The notes under the pieces: generated by a model
The model's input: the letters and a program-made list of their open reading frames with translations, nothing else
Told to the model about the DNA's origin: nothing
The model's database searches: none
NCBI GenBank assembly: GCA_016191345.1
Contig: JACPOU010000037.1
Coordinates: forward strand, 31,598 to 95,597
Reading direction: 5' to 3'
DNA: 64,000 nt
From: Chloroflexota bacterium
GTDB lineage: Bacteria > Chloroflexota > Limnocylindria > Limnocylindrales > CSP1-4
Translations under genes and position numbers: made by a program
Shown here: one piece after another, positions 19,663 to 28,619 of the stretch
How positions within the stretch are numbered: the first letter of the stretch is position 1
Layout: every line of letters begins with the position of its first letter

Positions 19663-20094
19663 CTACTCCTCGCCGCGATCGAGGCCCAGGAGCTCCATCT
19701 GGACGTAGCCCGAGGTGTCGAACGCGAGCTGCTCCGGCTCGAACGGCGACCGGCCCGCCTCGCCGTGGATCGGCGCGAACTCGACGACGACCCGCTCGTC
19801 GCCCTGGACGAGGGTGTACACGAGCAGCTGGTCCGGGCGGGTCACGAACTCGAGGTGCTCGAACGAATCCACGTTGAGGGTGACCGCGATCGGGGTGAAG
19901 TAGGTGGAGATCTCCGGCTGCTCGACCACGATCCGCTCCACCCAGCCCGTGCCGTGGCTGACGAGATCGCGCCCGCGGAAGTAGCGGTAGGAGACCGTCT
20001 GCTTGAGGAGCGGGCGGAGGAGGTTGAGCATGTCGTCCCGGCTCGACACGACCCCTTCGTTCACGAAGAACTTCGCCGGCGGCTCGCTGGACAC
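19663..20094 (-). CDS. Conserved-looking hypothetical protein
   Basis: 143 residues, soluble, acidic, with alternating hydrophobic strands (SYRYFRGRDLVSHGTGWVERIVV, TYFTPIAVTLNVDSFEHLEFV, LLVYTLVQGDERVVVEF) and a C-terminal YVQMELLGLD. It looks like a mostly beta domain of unknown function; I do not recognise the family. GTG start with GGAGGAG six bases before it, and a TAGCAT hexamer about 45 bases upstream as a possible -10. It is divergent from coaX. Confidence 0.6.
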   Translation of the reverse strand: MSSEPPAKFFVNEGVVSSRDDMLNLLRPLLKQTVSYRYFRGRDLVSHGTGWVERIVVEQPEISTYFTPIAVTLNVDSFEHLEFVTRPDQLLVYTLVQGDERVVVEFAPIHGEAGRSPFEPEQLAFDTSGYVQMELLGLDRGEE

Positions 20095-20294
20095 GGGCGT
20101 CTCCTCCGGGCTGGGCTGGGAGCGGGGCGAACGACGCCGATGCTACCGCATGGACCCGCCGGATGGAACCCCGACCGGGCCCGGTCCCCGGATGCGTCAA
20201 CGCCCCGGTGGGTCCGAGGCCCTGGTTGGTCCAGGCCCCCGGATGGGTGCCGCGGCACCGGGCCCGCCGGGGCGGGCGGCTGCTGACGGCCGCG

Positions 20295-20300
20295 TATGAT
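20295..20300 (+). promoter_or_regulatory. -10 box TATGAT for a leaderless coaX mRNA
   Basis: TATGAT ends 6 bases before the coaX ATG at 20307. No Shine-Dalgarno site lies in between, so the operon mRNA probably begins with the start codon. Confidence 0.65.
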
Positions 20301-20306
20301 CCGGCC

Positions 20307-21131
20307 ATGCTCCTCGCGATCGACGTCGGGAACACCAACGTGACGGCTGGCTGGTTCCGGGACGGCGCGCTGGCCGGCTCCGGGCGCATGCCGACGGACC
20401 CTCGGGCCGGCGACCGCGAACTCGAGGCCCAGCTGCGGGCGATCCTCGCCGCCGCAGGTATCGATATCGCCGGCGTCACCGGCCTCGTCGCCGCCTCCGT
20501 GGTGCCGGCGCTGACGACCGGACTCGGCTCGATCGCCGCCCGCCGTGGCCTGCCACTCCTCGTGGCCGACGCGACGACCGTCGGGATCCCGATCCGGGTG
20601 GACCGGCCTCTCGATGTCGGCGCAGACCGGCTCGTGAATGCCCTGGCGGCGGCCCGGCTGCACGGGACGCCGGCGGTCGTGGCGGACTTCGGCACCGCGA
20701 CCACGGTCGACGCCGTGGCCGCCGATGGGGCGTTCGCCGGGGGCGCGATCGCTCCCGGCCTCGAGCTGGGGCTCGACGCGCTCGCCGCGCGGACCGCGCA
20801 GCTGCCCCGGGTGGAGCTGCGAGCGCCCGAGCGCGCGATCGCGCGCGACACGGTGACGGCGATCCAGTCCGGGGCCGTTCTCGGCTACCAGGCCCTCGCG
20901 AGCGGCCTGCTGGCGCGAATCCGGAGCGAGCTCGCCGCCGAGGAAGGGGTTGCGGTGACCGAGGTTCGGACGATCCTGACCGGCGGACTCAGCGCGGCGC
21001 CGTGGGCGCTCGGCGTGGAGGGCGTCGACGTCCTCGATCCGGACCTGACGCTGAAGGGCCTCGGGATCCTCTTCGCGGAAGCCGGCCACGGCGCAGGCCA
21101 CACTGTGGCCGAGCCGATGACGACGCGATGA
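20307..21131 (+). CDS. coaX: Type III pantothenate kinase
   Basis: First step of coenzyme A synthesis from pantothenate, ATP-dependent. 274 residues of the ASKHA fold: the N-terminal DVGNTNV phosphate-binding loop (6-12), GADRLVN, and DFGTATTVDAV, all diagnostic of CoaX rather than the unrelated CoaA. Longer readings upstream are non-coding; the ATG at 20307 follows a -10 box. The stop overlaps coaBC (ATGA). It heads the operon coaX-coaBC-panB-panC, which gathers pantothenate synthesis and CoA synthesis. Confidence 0.96.
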   Translation: MLLAIDVGNTNVTAGWFRDGALAGSGRMPTDPRAGDRELEAQLRAILAAAGIDIAGVTGLVAASVVPALTTGLGSIAARRGLPLLVADATTVGIPIRVDRPLDVGADRLVNALAAARLHGTPAVVADFGTATTVDAVAADGAFAGGAIAPGLELGLDALAARTAQLPRVELRAPERAIARDTVTAIQSGAVLGYQALASGLLARIRSELAAEEGVAVTEVRTILTGGLSAAPWALGVEGVDVLDPDLTLKGLGILFAEAGHGAGHTVAEPMTTR

Positions 21132-22561
21132 CGGCGATGAGGCGGGCCACGGGAGCCGCCGGCGGCGCGCGCCGGCTCGAGGGGCGGCTCGTCGCCCTGG
21201 GCGTCACGGGCTCGATCGCGGCCTACAAGGCCGTCGAGCTCCTCCGCCTCCTCACCGCCGAAGGCGCCGATGTCGTCGTGCTGCTCTCCGCGTCCGCCGC
21301 CCGCTTCGTCGGGCCGCTCTCGTTCGCGGCCCTGTCGCGGCATCCGGTCGAGACCGAGCTCATGGAGCTCCTCCCCGACGGCCGGATCGGGCATGTCGTC
21401 ATCGCTGACAGCGCCGATGCGATCGTCGTGGCTCCGGCCACCGCGCACTGGCTCGGGGCGATGGCCAACGGCCTGGCCGGCGACGTGGTCACGGCGGCCT
21501 GCCTCGCGACCTCGGCGCCCGTCGTCGTCGCGCCGGCGATGGACGGCGACATGTGGACGCATCCAGCCACGAGATCCAACGTCGCCCGGCTGCGCGACGC
21601 GTTCGGCTATGCGGTCGTGGAGCCCGGCAGCGGCCCGCTCGCCTCCGGGCAATCGGGCGTGGGACGGCTCGCCGAGCTGCCGGCGATCGTCGACGCGGTG
21701 GTTGCGGCGATCGGGGATCGCCCCGTCCGCCAGCCGGCCGTGGACGCCCGGCCGCCGCTCGTCGCCGGCCTGCCCCGGGAGGCGGACCTCGTCGGCCGGC
21801 ATGTCGTCGTGACCGCCGGCGGGACGCGCGAGCCCATCGACCCGGTGCGCTACATCGGAAACCGTTCGTCGGGCAAGATGGGCGTCGCGATCGCCGAGGC
21901 GGCCCTGGATCGGGGCGCGAGCGTGACGCTCATCGCCGCCGACGTCAGCGTCCCCCTCCCCGACGAGCGGGCACGGGTCGTGCGGGTGGAGACGACCGGC
22001 CAGCTCCGGGGCGCGCTGCTCGAGGCGCTCTTCGGGGGAGGGGGCGGCGGCGGCGCGCCGAGTCCCCTCGCCGCGCGATTCGATGCCCTCGTCATGGCCG
22101 CCGCCGTCGCCGACTTCACTCCGGCGGCTCCCGCCGACCGCAAGCTCGCCCGCGGCGAGTCGCTCAGCCTGGAGCTTCGCCCCACGCCCGACCTCCTCGC
22201 CGAGGTCGCCCGGATCGTCCGCGGCCTCGACGGCGAGGGCTCCGAGACCCGGGAGCCCGTGACCCCGACGCCGCTCCTGGTCGGGTTTGCGGCCGAGACC
22301 GGATCACTGGAGCGGGCCGGCGCCAAGCTGCGCGCCAAGCGTCTGGATCTCCTCGTCGCGAACGACGTCGCCGAGGCGGGCTCCGGCTTCGGCACGGACA
22401 CGAACCGGGTCGTGATCCTTGACGCGGCCGGCGGGCGTGACGAGCTGCCCCTCCTCTCGAAGCGCGAGGTCGCCGACCGGATCCTCGATCGCGTGGCCGG
22501 GGCATTGGACGACCGCGACGCCGCGTCGCAGACTGCGGGCATGCAGGAGGCTTCCCGATGA
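21128..22561 (+). CDS. coaBC: Bifunctional phosphopantothenoylcysteine synthetase/decarboxylase
   Basis: Two steps of CoA synthesis: condensation of phosphopantothenate with cysteine (CoaB half) and FMN-dependent decarboxylation (CoaC half). 477 residues. CoaC half (about 20-190): GVTGSIAAYK, VAPATAHWLGAMANGLAGD. CoaB half (about 205-477): VTAGGTREPIDPVRYIGN, SSGKMG, AAVADF, GFAAETG, KRLDLLVANDV. Oddities: the usual PxMNxxMW reads PAMDGDMW (Asp139 for Asn), and the ACG motif of the active-site flap reads ASG (Ser173 for Cys). A Gly-rich insert is near 300. Overlaps coaX and panB by ATGA. Confidence 0.93.
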   Translation: MTAMRRATGAAGGARRLEGRLVALGVTGSIAAYKAVELLRLLTAEGADVVVLLSASAARFVGPLSFAALSRHPVETELMELLPDGRIGHVVIADSADAIVVAPATAHWLGAMANGLAGDVVTAACLATSAPVVVAPAMDGDMWTHPATRSNVARLRDAFGYAVVEPGSGPLASGQSGVGRLAELPAIVDAVVAAIGDRPVRQPAVDARPPLVAGLPREADLVGRHVVVTAGGTREPIDPVRYIGNRSSGKMGVAIAEAALDRGASVTLIAADVSVPLPDERARVVRVETTGQLRGALLEALFGGGGGGGAPSPLAARFDALVMAAAVADFTPAAPADRKLARGESLSLELRPTPDLLAEVARIVRGLDGEGSETREPVTPTPLLVGFAAETGSLERAGAKLRAKRLDLLVANDVAEAGSGFGTDTNRVVILDAAGGRDELPLLSKREVADRILDRVAGALDDRDAASQTAGMQEASR

Positions 22562-23484
22562 GCGCCACGGGCGACCCGATCCGCCGTCTGACCGTGGCCG
22601 ACATCGGCCGGCTCCATGCCGACGGCGAGCGGCTGGCGATGCTGACGGCCTACGACTACCCGACCGCCCGGATCCTCGACGACGCGGGCATCCCGATGCT
22701 CCTCGTCGGCGATTCGCTCGGCCAGGTGCTCCTGGGCTACGACTCCACGGTCCGCGTCACGATGGCCGAGATGCTCCACCACACCGCCGCGGTTGCCCGC
22801 GGAACGGCACGGGCGCTGGTCATCGGCGACATGCCCTTCCTGTCGTACAGCAACGTCGAGGAGGCGATCGAGAACGCCGGGCGCTTCCTCCGGGAGGCGG
22901 GCGCCACGGCGGTGAAGATCGAGGGCGGTGTCCGCAGCGCCCGGACGGTCGAGGCGCTCGTACGGGCGGGCATCCCGGTCATGGGCCACATCGGCTGGAC
23001 GCCCCAGTCGCAGCACGGCCTGGGCGGCAAGGTCCGCGTCCAGGGCAAGTCCCGGGACGCGGCACGGCATCTCCTCGCCGACGCGATCGCGATCCAGGAG
23101 GCCGGGGCGTTCGCCATCGTCCTCGAGCTCGTCCCGGAGCAGCTGGCCGCGGTCATCACCTCGCGCCTGCGCATCCCCACCATCGGCATCGGGGCGGGCG
23201 CCGGGTGCAGCGGCCAGGTCCAGGTCGTGACGGACCTGCTGGGCCTCGGGACGTTCTCGCCGCGCCATGCCCGGCGCTACGCGGACCTCCAGACCACGAT
23301 CGCCGAGGCCGCCAGGGCCTACGCCGAGGACGTCCGGAACGGCACGTTCCCGGGCCCCGCGGAGACGGTCCGGATGGACGATTCGACGCTCGACGAGGCC
23401 CTCGGCCGGTCGGCCGAGGATCGGGCTGCGACGAGCACGGCGGACGGCCTGCTGGCGGGCATCCCGCTCGACCGCGACCTGTAA
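22558..23484 (+). CDS. panB: 3-methyl-2-oxobutanoate hydroxymethyltransferase
   Basis: Makes ketopantoate from alpha-ketoisovalerate and methylene-tetrahydrofolate, the committed step to pantothenate. 308 residues with the TIM-barrel signatures LTAYDYPTARILDDAG, GDSLGQVLLGY, VKIEGG, GHIGWTPQ and the catalytic Glu in IVLELVPEQLA, then PTIGIGAGAGCSGQVQV. Length is slightly above the usual 265-280 because of a C-terminal extension after about residue 275. ATGA overlap with coaBC. Confidence 0.96.
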   Translation: MSATGDPIRRLTVADIGRLHADGERLAMLTAYDYPTARILDDAGIPMLLVGDSLGQVLLGYDSTVRVTMAEMLHHTAAVARGTARALVIGDMPFLSYSNVEEAIENAGRFLREAGATAVKIEGGVRSARTVEALVRAGIPVMGHIGWTPQSQHGLGGKVRVQGKSRDAARHLLADAIAIQEAGAFAIVLELVPEQLAAVITSRLRIPTIGIGAGAGCSGQVQVVTDLLGLGTFSPRHARRYADLQTTIAEAARAYAEDVRNGTFPGPAETVRMDDSTLDEALGRSAEDRAATSTADGLLAGIPLDRDL

Positions 23485-23491
23485 TCCCTCG

Positions 23492-24340
23492 TTGACGCGC
23501 GTCGTCCGCACACGCGCCGAGCTGCGTGACGCGCTCGCGGCGAGCCCCCGGCCGTATGGCCTCGTCCCGACGATGGGCTGGCTCCACGAGGGCCACCGCG
23601 CGCTCATGGGTCGCGCCCGGGCGGAGAACGCCACGACCGTCGTCTCGATCTTCGTCAACCCGCGCCAGTTCGGCGATGCGGCGGACCTCGCGCAGTACCC
23701 GCGCAACGAGGCCCGCGACGTCGCCACGTGCGAGGCGGAAGGGGTCGACATCGTGTTCGCGCCGCCGGTCGAGGAGGTCTACCCGCCGGGCTTCGATACC
23801 GTCGTCACCGTCGGTGCGATCGCCCGGCCCCTGGAGGGGGCCGCCAGGCCGGGACACTTCGACGGGGTGGCGACCGTCGTGGCGATCCTGTTCAACCTCG
23901 TAGGCGCGGAGCGCGCCTACTTCGGCCAGAAGGACGCCCAGCAGGTGGCCGTGATCCGGCGGATGGCCATCGACCTCGCGACGCCGACGGAGGTCATCGC
24001 CTGCCCGACGATCCGCGAGGCCGATGGGCTGGCCATGTCGTCCCGCAACGTCCACCTGACGCCGGATGAACGCCGCGCTGCGCCGGTCCTGCGGCGGGCG
24101 CTCCTCGCAGCGCGGTCGGCCTGGGAGGACGGCGAGCGATCCGCCGAGGCGCTCCGGGCACGGATGCGGATCGAGCTCGCGAGCGAGCCGCTCGCGAGCG
24201 TGGACTACGTTTCGGTCGCGGACGCGGCCTCGCTGCGGGAGCTGGACCGGGTGGAAGGTCCGGCGCTCCTCTCCCTTGCGGTCCGCTTCGGGAGCACTCG
24301 GCTCATCGACAACGAGGCCCTCGGAGCGCCTGGCCCCTAG
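23492..24340 (+). CDS. panC: Pantothenate synthetase
   Basis: ATP-dependent ligation of pantoate and beta-alanine. With the TTG start at 23492 the protein is 282 residues and opens LTRVVRTRAEL as expected for PanC; no ATG or GTG fits better, and the gene begins 7 bases after the panB stop. Signatures: PTMGWLHEGHRAL (HIGH-like), FVNPRQFG, GHFDGVATVV, FGQKDAQQ, and SSRN. It closes the operon; aspartate decarboxylase (panD) and ketopantoate reductase (panE) are not in the window. Confidence 0.94.
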   Translation: MTRVVRTRAELRDALAASPRPYGLVPTMGWLHEGHRALMGRARAENATTVVSIFVNPRQFGDAADLAQYPRNEARDVATCEAEGVDIVFAPPVEEVYPPGFDTVVTVGAIARPLEGAARPGHFDGVATVVAILFNLVGAERAYFGQKDAQQVAVIRRMAIDLATPTEVIACPTIREADGLAMSSRNVHLTPDERRAAPVLRRALLAARSAWEDGERSAEALRARMRIELASEPLASVDYVSVADAASLRELDRVEGPALLSLAVRFGSTRLIDNEALGAPGP

Positions 24341-24424
24341 GCCTGGGCCCCCTGCCGCCAGGAGCTTTGACACCCCCAACCGGATCAGATGGCTCTCACT
24401 CTGTCAACGACATCTTGATTACAC

Positions 24425-25402
24425 CTAGCCCGGGCGGCCCGTCGCGGCGACCACCGCCCGGGTCAGACGATCGGTGCGGAGCGCATCCGCGTAGGTCGAG
24501 AACAGCTTGCTCGGGTCGTTCGCCTCGACCGCGTCGAGGAACCGCTCGGCCTGGATCTCGTAGGGATCGCGACCCGGCGGAAGGGTCTGGATCGACGTGC
24601 CATCGATGAAGGCGATCTCCCATGGTCCGGGCAGCGGCGTCGGTCGACGGATCGTGGTGCGCAGGCCGTCGGAGGTGAACTCCATGTCGACCAGGTGCGT
24701 GGCCATCCGGCGCGTGTTGGCGAAGCTTCCGACCGCGCCGGTCTCGTAGCGCAGGACGGCCGCGGTGGCATCGGCGACATCCGCCCAGGGTGGCGTGACG
24801 GGTTCCTCGTGCAACGAGGCCGCCCCGACGACGACTGCCTCCCCGACGAGCAGGCGACCGAGGTCGTACAGGTGGGTGATCTGTTCGACGACCTGCCCGC
24901 CGCCGGTCTCGGCGCGCAGCCACCAGGCCGGCGCCGGGGTGCCGTCCATCCAGCGCGCGACCACCAGCCGGGCCGGATCGGCCGCGAGCCGCTCCTGAAC
25001 CTCGGGCATCGCTTCGAGTGCGCGCATGTGGTACCCGGCGGCCGCGATCAGCCCGCGGGCCGCGACGGCGTCGGCGATCCGCACCGGACCCTCGGCATCC
25101 ATCGCGGCCAACGGCTTCTCGGTCAGGAAGGGCAGCCCACGTTCGACCACGACCTCGAGCGTGGCGATGGCCGCCGACGGTGGCACGCACACGTAGACGA
25201 TGTCCGGGCGCTGCGCATCGAGCATCCGGGCGGCGTCCGTGTAGGCCGCGGCGCCCCGAGGTGCGGCGGTCGCCCGCGCGCTCTCGAGCCGCACAGCGCT
25301 CACCCCGACGAGCGTCGTGCGGCCGAGCCGCTCGAATGCGGCGAGGTGCATCGGGGTGATCCAGCCGGCGCCGATGAGGGCCAGGCGAAGTCGGTCGGTC
25401 AT
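24425..25402 (-). CDS. Gfo/Idh/MocA-family oxidoreductase
   Basis: 325 residues. N-terminal Rossmann fold with ALIGAGWITPMHL, then FLTEKPLA (the conserved E-K-P), and the C-terminal alpha/beta domain with GGGQVVEQITHLYDLGRLL in place of the usual G-x-x-x-D-x-G-x-H. The substrate is presumably a sugar or polyol, given its place at the end of the arabinose island, 289 bases after the permease gene on the same strand. Start ATG at 25402. It is convergent with panC. Which sugar is oxidised cannot be read from the sequence. Confidence 0.85.
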   Translation of the reverse strand: MTDRLRLALIGAGWITPMHLAAFERLGRTTLVGVSAVRLESARATAAPRGAAAYTDAARMLDAQRPDIVYVCVPPSAAIATLEVVVERGLPFLTEKPLAAMDAEGPVRIADAVAARGLIAAAGYHMRALEAMPEVQERLAADPARLVVARWMDGTPAPAWWLRAETGGGQVVEQITHLYDLGRLLVGEAVVVGAASLHEEPVTPPWADVADATAAVLRYETGAVGSFANTRRMATHLVDMEFTSDGLRTTIRRPTPLPGPWEIAFIDGTSIQTLPPGRDPYEIQAERFLDAVEANDPSKLFSTYADALRTDRLTRAVVAATGRPG

Positions 25403-25525
25403 CGGGTCATCGTGGCACACGATGGGCTGGCACCAGGCGCCGTTCGGAGCCGGAACGACTGGGCGTTGGCAGCTCCACGCGCATCTGTTCCCCCATTGTT
25501 GCGCTCCGCCACGGGGCGCAAGTTC

Positions 25526-25609
25526 ATGGTCGACCACGAGTTCCTCGCCGAGACCCAGCGCGACAGCACGGCCGAGACGACCGCCGAACGCCTTCGCGAT
25601 TCGAGCTGA
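25526..25609 (+). CDS. Possible 27-residue ORF, antisense to the gguB-Gfo/Idh gap
   Basis: The reading frame starts MVDHEFLAETQRD and ends ERLRDSS; it is charged and helix-like, unlike the Arg/Pro-rich shadow frames around it. There is no clear Shine-Dalgarno site, and the frame stays open well upstream. It could be a small protein, a gene remnant, or chance. Confidence 0.2.
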   Translation: MVDHEFLAETQRDSTAETTAERLRDSS

Positions 25610-25691
25610 TGCGCGGTCGGGTCGAAGGCCAGCGGTCGAGCGAAGGTCGAGCCGGGCCGGGGAGGACGCACGGCCCGGCTCGCCTCCCGCG

Positions 25692-26981
25692 TCAGCTGTC
25701 CTTGTTCTTGCTCGACACGTCGAAGTACACGGCGACGAGCAGGACGAGGGCCTTGATCGCGAACTGGTAGTCGATCGGGATGCTCATCACGCCCATGCCG
25801 ATGTTCAGCACGCCGAAGAAGAGGGCGCCGATGACCGTCCCGGCCACCGTCCCGACCCCACCGTAGGCCGACGCGCCACCGACGAAGGTCGCCGCGATGA
25901 CATCGAGCTCGAACCCGTAGCCGGCCTTGGGCGTGGCCGAGTTGAAGCGCGCAGCGATGATGATCCCGCCGAGGGCCGCCAGGACACCCATGTTCACGAA
26001 GGTCAGGAAGACCATCCGCTGGCTGTTGACGCCCGACAGCAGCGCGGCCTTGGCGTTGCCACCCACGGCGTAGACGCGCCGGCCGAGGACCGTCCGCAGG
26101 GTCAGGAACATATAGGCGCCGATGAGGATGAACGCGACCAGCGCCACGATCGGGAGCCCGCTGTAACCGGCCAGCCGATAGGCCAGAAACATGATCCCGA
26201 AGATGATCAGCGCGTTGCGCAGCCAGAACTGACGCATCGACGGGACGGCGAACCCGTACTTGATCTGCTCGGCGCGGGCCCGGGACCCCAGGAAGACCAC
26301 GACCACGCTCAGGAGCACGCCGATGAGCAGGGTCGTCAACTGGAGCGGGCCGCCGCCGATCGGGAGGACGATCGGCCCGATGGCGATGGGCGGCAAGCCG
26401 GTCCCGAACGGATCCGGGATCGTGCCGATGAGTTCCGGGATGAACCCCGACGAGATCGCGCGAAAGCTCTCCGGGAACGGCCCGACGGGCTGACCGCCGA
26501 GCATCCACAGCGTCGCGCCGCGGAAGAGGAGCATGCCGGCGAGGGTGACGATGAACGACGGGACCCGCAGGTACGCGACCCAGAACCCCTGCCAAGCACC
26601 GATGAGCCCGCCCGCGATCATCGTGAGGACGACCGCGACGAGCGGGTCGAGGCCGGCGCTGACCATGAGGACCGCGACGATGGCGCCGAGGAAACCGGCC
26701 ACCGAACCGACCGACAGGTCGATATGGCCGATGACGATGATCAGCAGCATCCCGAGGGCCATGACGAGGATGTAGCCGTTCTGGAGGAAGACATTGGTCA
26801 CGTTGAGCGGCTTGAGCATCACGCCGTTCGTGGTGATCTGGAAGAAGGCGACCGCGAGGAGGAGGGCGAGGAGCATGCCGCCGCGCCCGGCGCTCCTGCG
26901 CAGGGTCGCAAGCAGGGCGGTGGGATCCGCCCCCATCGTGGTGGGGCCAGTCTGGGTGGTTGGTTCCGTGGGACTGGTCAC
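25692..26981 (-). CDS. gguB: Multiple-monosaccharide ABC transporter permease (GguB/XylH type)
   Basis: Membrane channel of a CUT2-type sugar importer. 429 residues, about 12 hydrophobic segments, with the family signature [16 protein letters not shown] in the first third and the EAA-like region [34 protein letters not shown] near 330-365. The length is that of GguB/XylH rather than the shorter RbsC (about 320), because of an extra pair of membrane segments in the middle. The GTG start at 26981 overlaps the gguA stop (GTGA). In this locus the substrate is most likely L-arabinose. Confidence 0.9.
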   Translation of the reverse strand: MTSPTEPTTQTGPTTMGADPTALLATLRRSAGRGGMLLALLLAVAFFQITTNGVMLKPLNVTNVFLQNGYILVMALGMLLIIVIGHIDLSVGSVAGFLGAIVAVLMVSAGLDPLVAVVLTMIAGGLIGAWQGFWVAYLRVPSFIVTLAGMLLFRGATLWMLGGQPVGPFPESFRAISSGFIPELIGTIPDPFGTGLPPIAIGPIVLPIGGGPLQLTTLLIGVLLSVVVVFLGSRARAEQIKYGFAVPSMRQFWLRNALIIFGIMFLAYRLAGYSGLPIVALVAFILIGAYMFLTLRTVLGRRVYAVGGNAKAALLSGVNSQRMVFLTFVNMGVLAALGGIIIAARFNSATPKAGYGFELDVIAATFVGGASAYGGVGTVAGTVIGALFFGVLNIGMGVMSIPIDYQFAIKALVLLVAVYFDVSSKNKDS

Positions 26982-28531
26982 AGGACGACTTCCTCAGCTC
27001 CGGCGCGGGCAAGCCGCATGATGGCCTTCATGACTGCCTCCTGGGTCGCCTCCGCAGAGGGCATCTCCGCCGCGATCCGGCCCGCGGCCATGACATAGAT
27101 CCGGTCCGACACACCAAGGACCTCGGGGAGCTCCGAGGAGATCATGATGATCGCCTTGCCCTCGGCCGCGAGCCGGTTGATGATCGTGTAGATCTCGTAC
27201 TTGGCCCCCACGTCGATACCGCGCGTCGGCTCATCGAGGATGAGCACGTCTGGGTCGGCGAAGAGCCACTTGGACAGGACCACCTTCTGCTGGTTGCCGC
27301 CGGACAGGTTGACCGTGATCTGCTTGACGCTTGGTGTCTTGATCGCCAGCGCGTCGCGGAACTGGTTCGCGACCTGGATCTCCTTGGGCGAGATCAGCAC
27401 GCCGTTGGTGGAGACGCCGTCGAGATTGGCCATCGTGATGTTCGTCTTGACGTCGTTCATGAGGACCAGCCCGTAGGTCTTGCGGTCCTCGGTCGCATAG
27501 GCAAGCCCGCTCTCGATGGCCCTGGGGATGGTGCTGACGTCGATCTCGACGCCGTTCTTGAGCACCTTGCCGCTCACGAAGTCGCCCCACGATCTTCCGA
27601 ACAGGCTCATCGCGAACTCTGTCCGCCCGGCACCCATGAGCCCGGCGATCCCGACAACCTCCCCCTTGCGGACGTAGATGCTCACGTCGTTGATGACCAT
27701 CCGGTCCTCGTAGATCGGGTGGCGGACCATCCAGTTGCGGACCTCGAAGGCCACGTCGCCGATCGGCGCATCGCGTGGCGGGAACCGATGGGTCAGGTCC
27801 CGACCGACCATGCCCCTGATGATGCGGTCCTCGGTGACCTGGCCACCCTTGTTGTCGAGGGACTCGATGACCGCCCCATCGCGGATGATGGTGATCGTGT
27901 CCGCCACGGACTCGACTTCCTTGAGCTTATGAGAGATCAGGACGCAGGCGATCCCCTGGTCGCGGAACTCGCGCAGCAACTGGAGGAGCTTCTGCGAGTC
28001 GTTCTCGTTGAGCGACGAGGTCGGTTCATCGAGGATCAGCAGCTCGACGTTCTTGGAGAGCGCCTTGGCGATCTCGACCAGCTGCTGCTTCCCCACTCCG
28101 AGCCGGCTGATCTTCGTGTCCGGCGTCTCGTCGAGCCCCACCTTCATTAGGAGGCCCTGGGCCCTCGAGTGGGACAGGCCCCAATTGATCACGCCGCGCG
28201 TGGCCTGCTCGTTGGCGAGGAAGATGTTCTCGGTGATTGACAGGTGCGGGATGAGCGCCAATTCCTGGTGGATGATGACGATGCCGCGCTGCTCACTCTC
28301 ACGGATGTTGTGGAAGTGGCACTCCTCGCCCTTGAAGAAGAACTGGCCCTCGTATGAGCCGGTCGGGTAGACCCCGCTCACCACCTTCATCAGGGTGGAC
28401 TTGCCGGCCCCATTCTCCCCGACCAGCGCATGGATCTCTCCGGGCCGGACCGCGAAGCTGACGTCGCTCAGCGCGCGCACGCCAGGGAACGTCTTGGTGA
28501 TCCCGCGCATCTCCAGCAATGCGTCGCTCAA
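26978..28531 (-). CDS. gguA: Multiple-monosaccharide ABC transporter ATP-binding protein
   Basis: Double ATPase of the sugar importer, two fused ABC domains (about 1-250 and 255-517). First domain: [24 protein letters not shown] as degenerate signature, [11 protein letters not shown]. Second domain: a degenerate P-loop GLMGAGRTE, intact signature [11 protein letters not shown] and [12 protein letters not shown]. That arrangement is typical of CUT2 ATPases. The ATG at 28597 falls inside a terminator-like stem, so the TTG at 28531 (reading [18 protein letters not shown], like known GguA starts) is preferred. Cotranscribed with chvE and gguB. Confidence 0.92.
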   Translation of the reverse strand: MSDALLEMRGITKTFPGVRALSDVSFAVRPGEIHALVGENGAGKSTLMKVVSGVYPTGSYEGQFFFKGEECHFHNIRESEQRGIVIIHQELALIPHLSITENIFLANEQATRGVINWGLSHSRAQGLLMKVGLDETPDTKISRLGVGKQQLVEIAKALSKNVELLILDEPTSSLNENDSQKLLQLLREFRDQGIACVLISHKLKEVESVADTITIIRDGAVIESLDNKGGQVTEDRIIRGMVGRDLTHRFPPRDAPIGDVAFEVRNWMVRHPIYEDRMVINDVSIYVRKGEVVGIAGLMGAGRTEFAMSLFGRSWGDFVSGKVLKNGVEIDVSTIPRAIESGLAYATEDRKTYGLVLMNDVKTNITMANLDGVSTNGVLISPKEIQVANQFRDALAIKTPSVKQITVNLSGGNQQKVVLSKWLFADPDVLILDEPTRGIDVGAKYEIYTIINRLAAEGKAIIMISSELPEVLGVSDRIYVMAAGRIAAEMPSAEATQEAVMKAIMRLARAGAEEVVL

Positions 28532-28565
28532 CTCGTCCGCCGTCGCCCTTTCCGTCCCCTGAGTC

Positions 28566-28603
28566 AACAAAGCGGGTGTGCAAGGCAAGCCTCGCACACC
28601 CGC
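28566..28603 (-). terminator. Terminator/attenuator hairpin between chvE and gguA
   Basis: Minus strand GCGGGTGTGC (28603-28594) pairs with GCACACCCGC (28581-28572); the loop can form a further AGGC/GCCT pair. TTTGTT follows directly. It lies 17 bases past the chvE stop and before gguA, the usual place for partial termination that keeps binding protein in excess of the transporter. Confidence 0.75.
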
Positions 28604-28619
28604 TCGTGTCGTGTTGGTC

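Noticed and set aside
23485-23500. Possible missing start or frameshift in panC
   Set aside because: No ATG or GTG is available, but the TTG at 23492 gives a full-length PanC with the expected N-terminus 7 bases after panB.
28532-28597. Longer gguA starting at the ATG at 28597
   Set aside because: The codon lies in the loop-side arm of a strong terminator-like stem and the extra residues have no match to the usual GguA start; TTG at 28531 is preferred.
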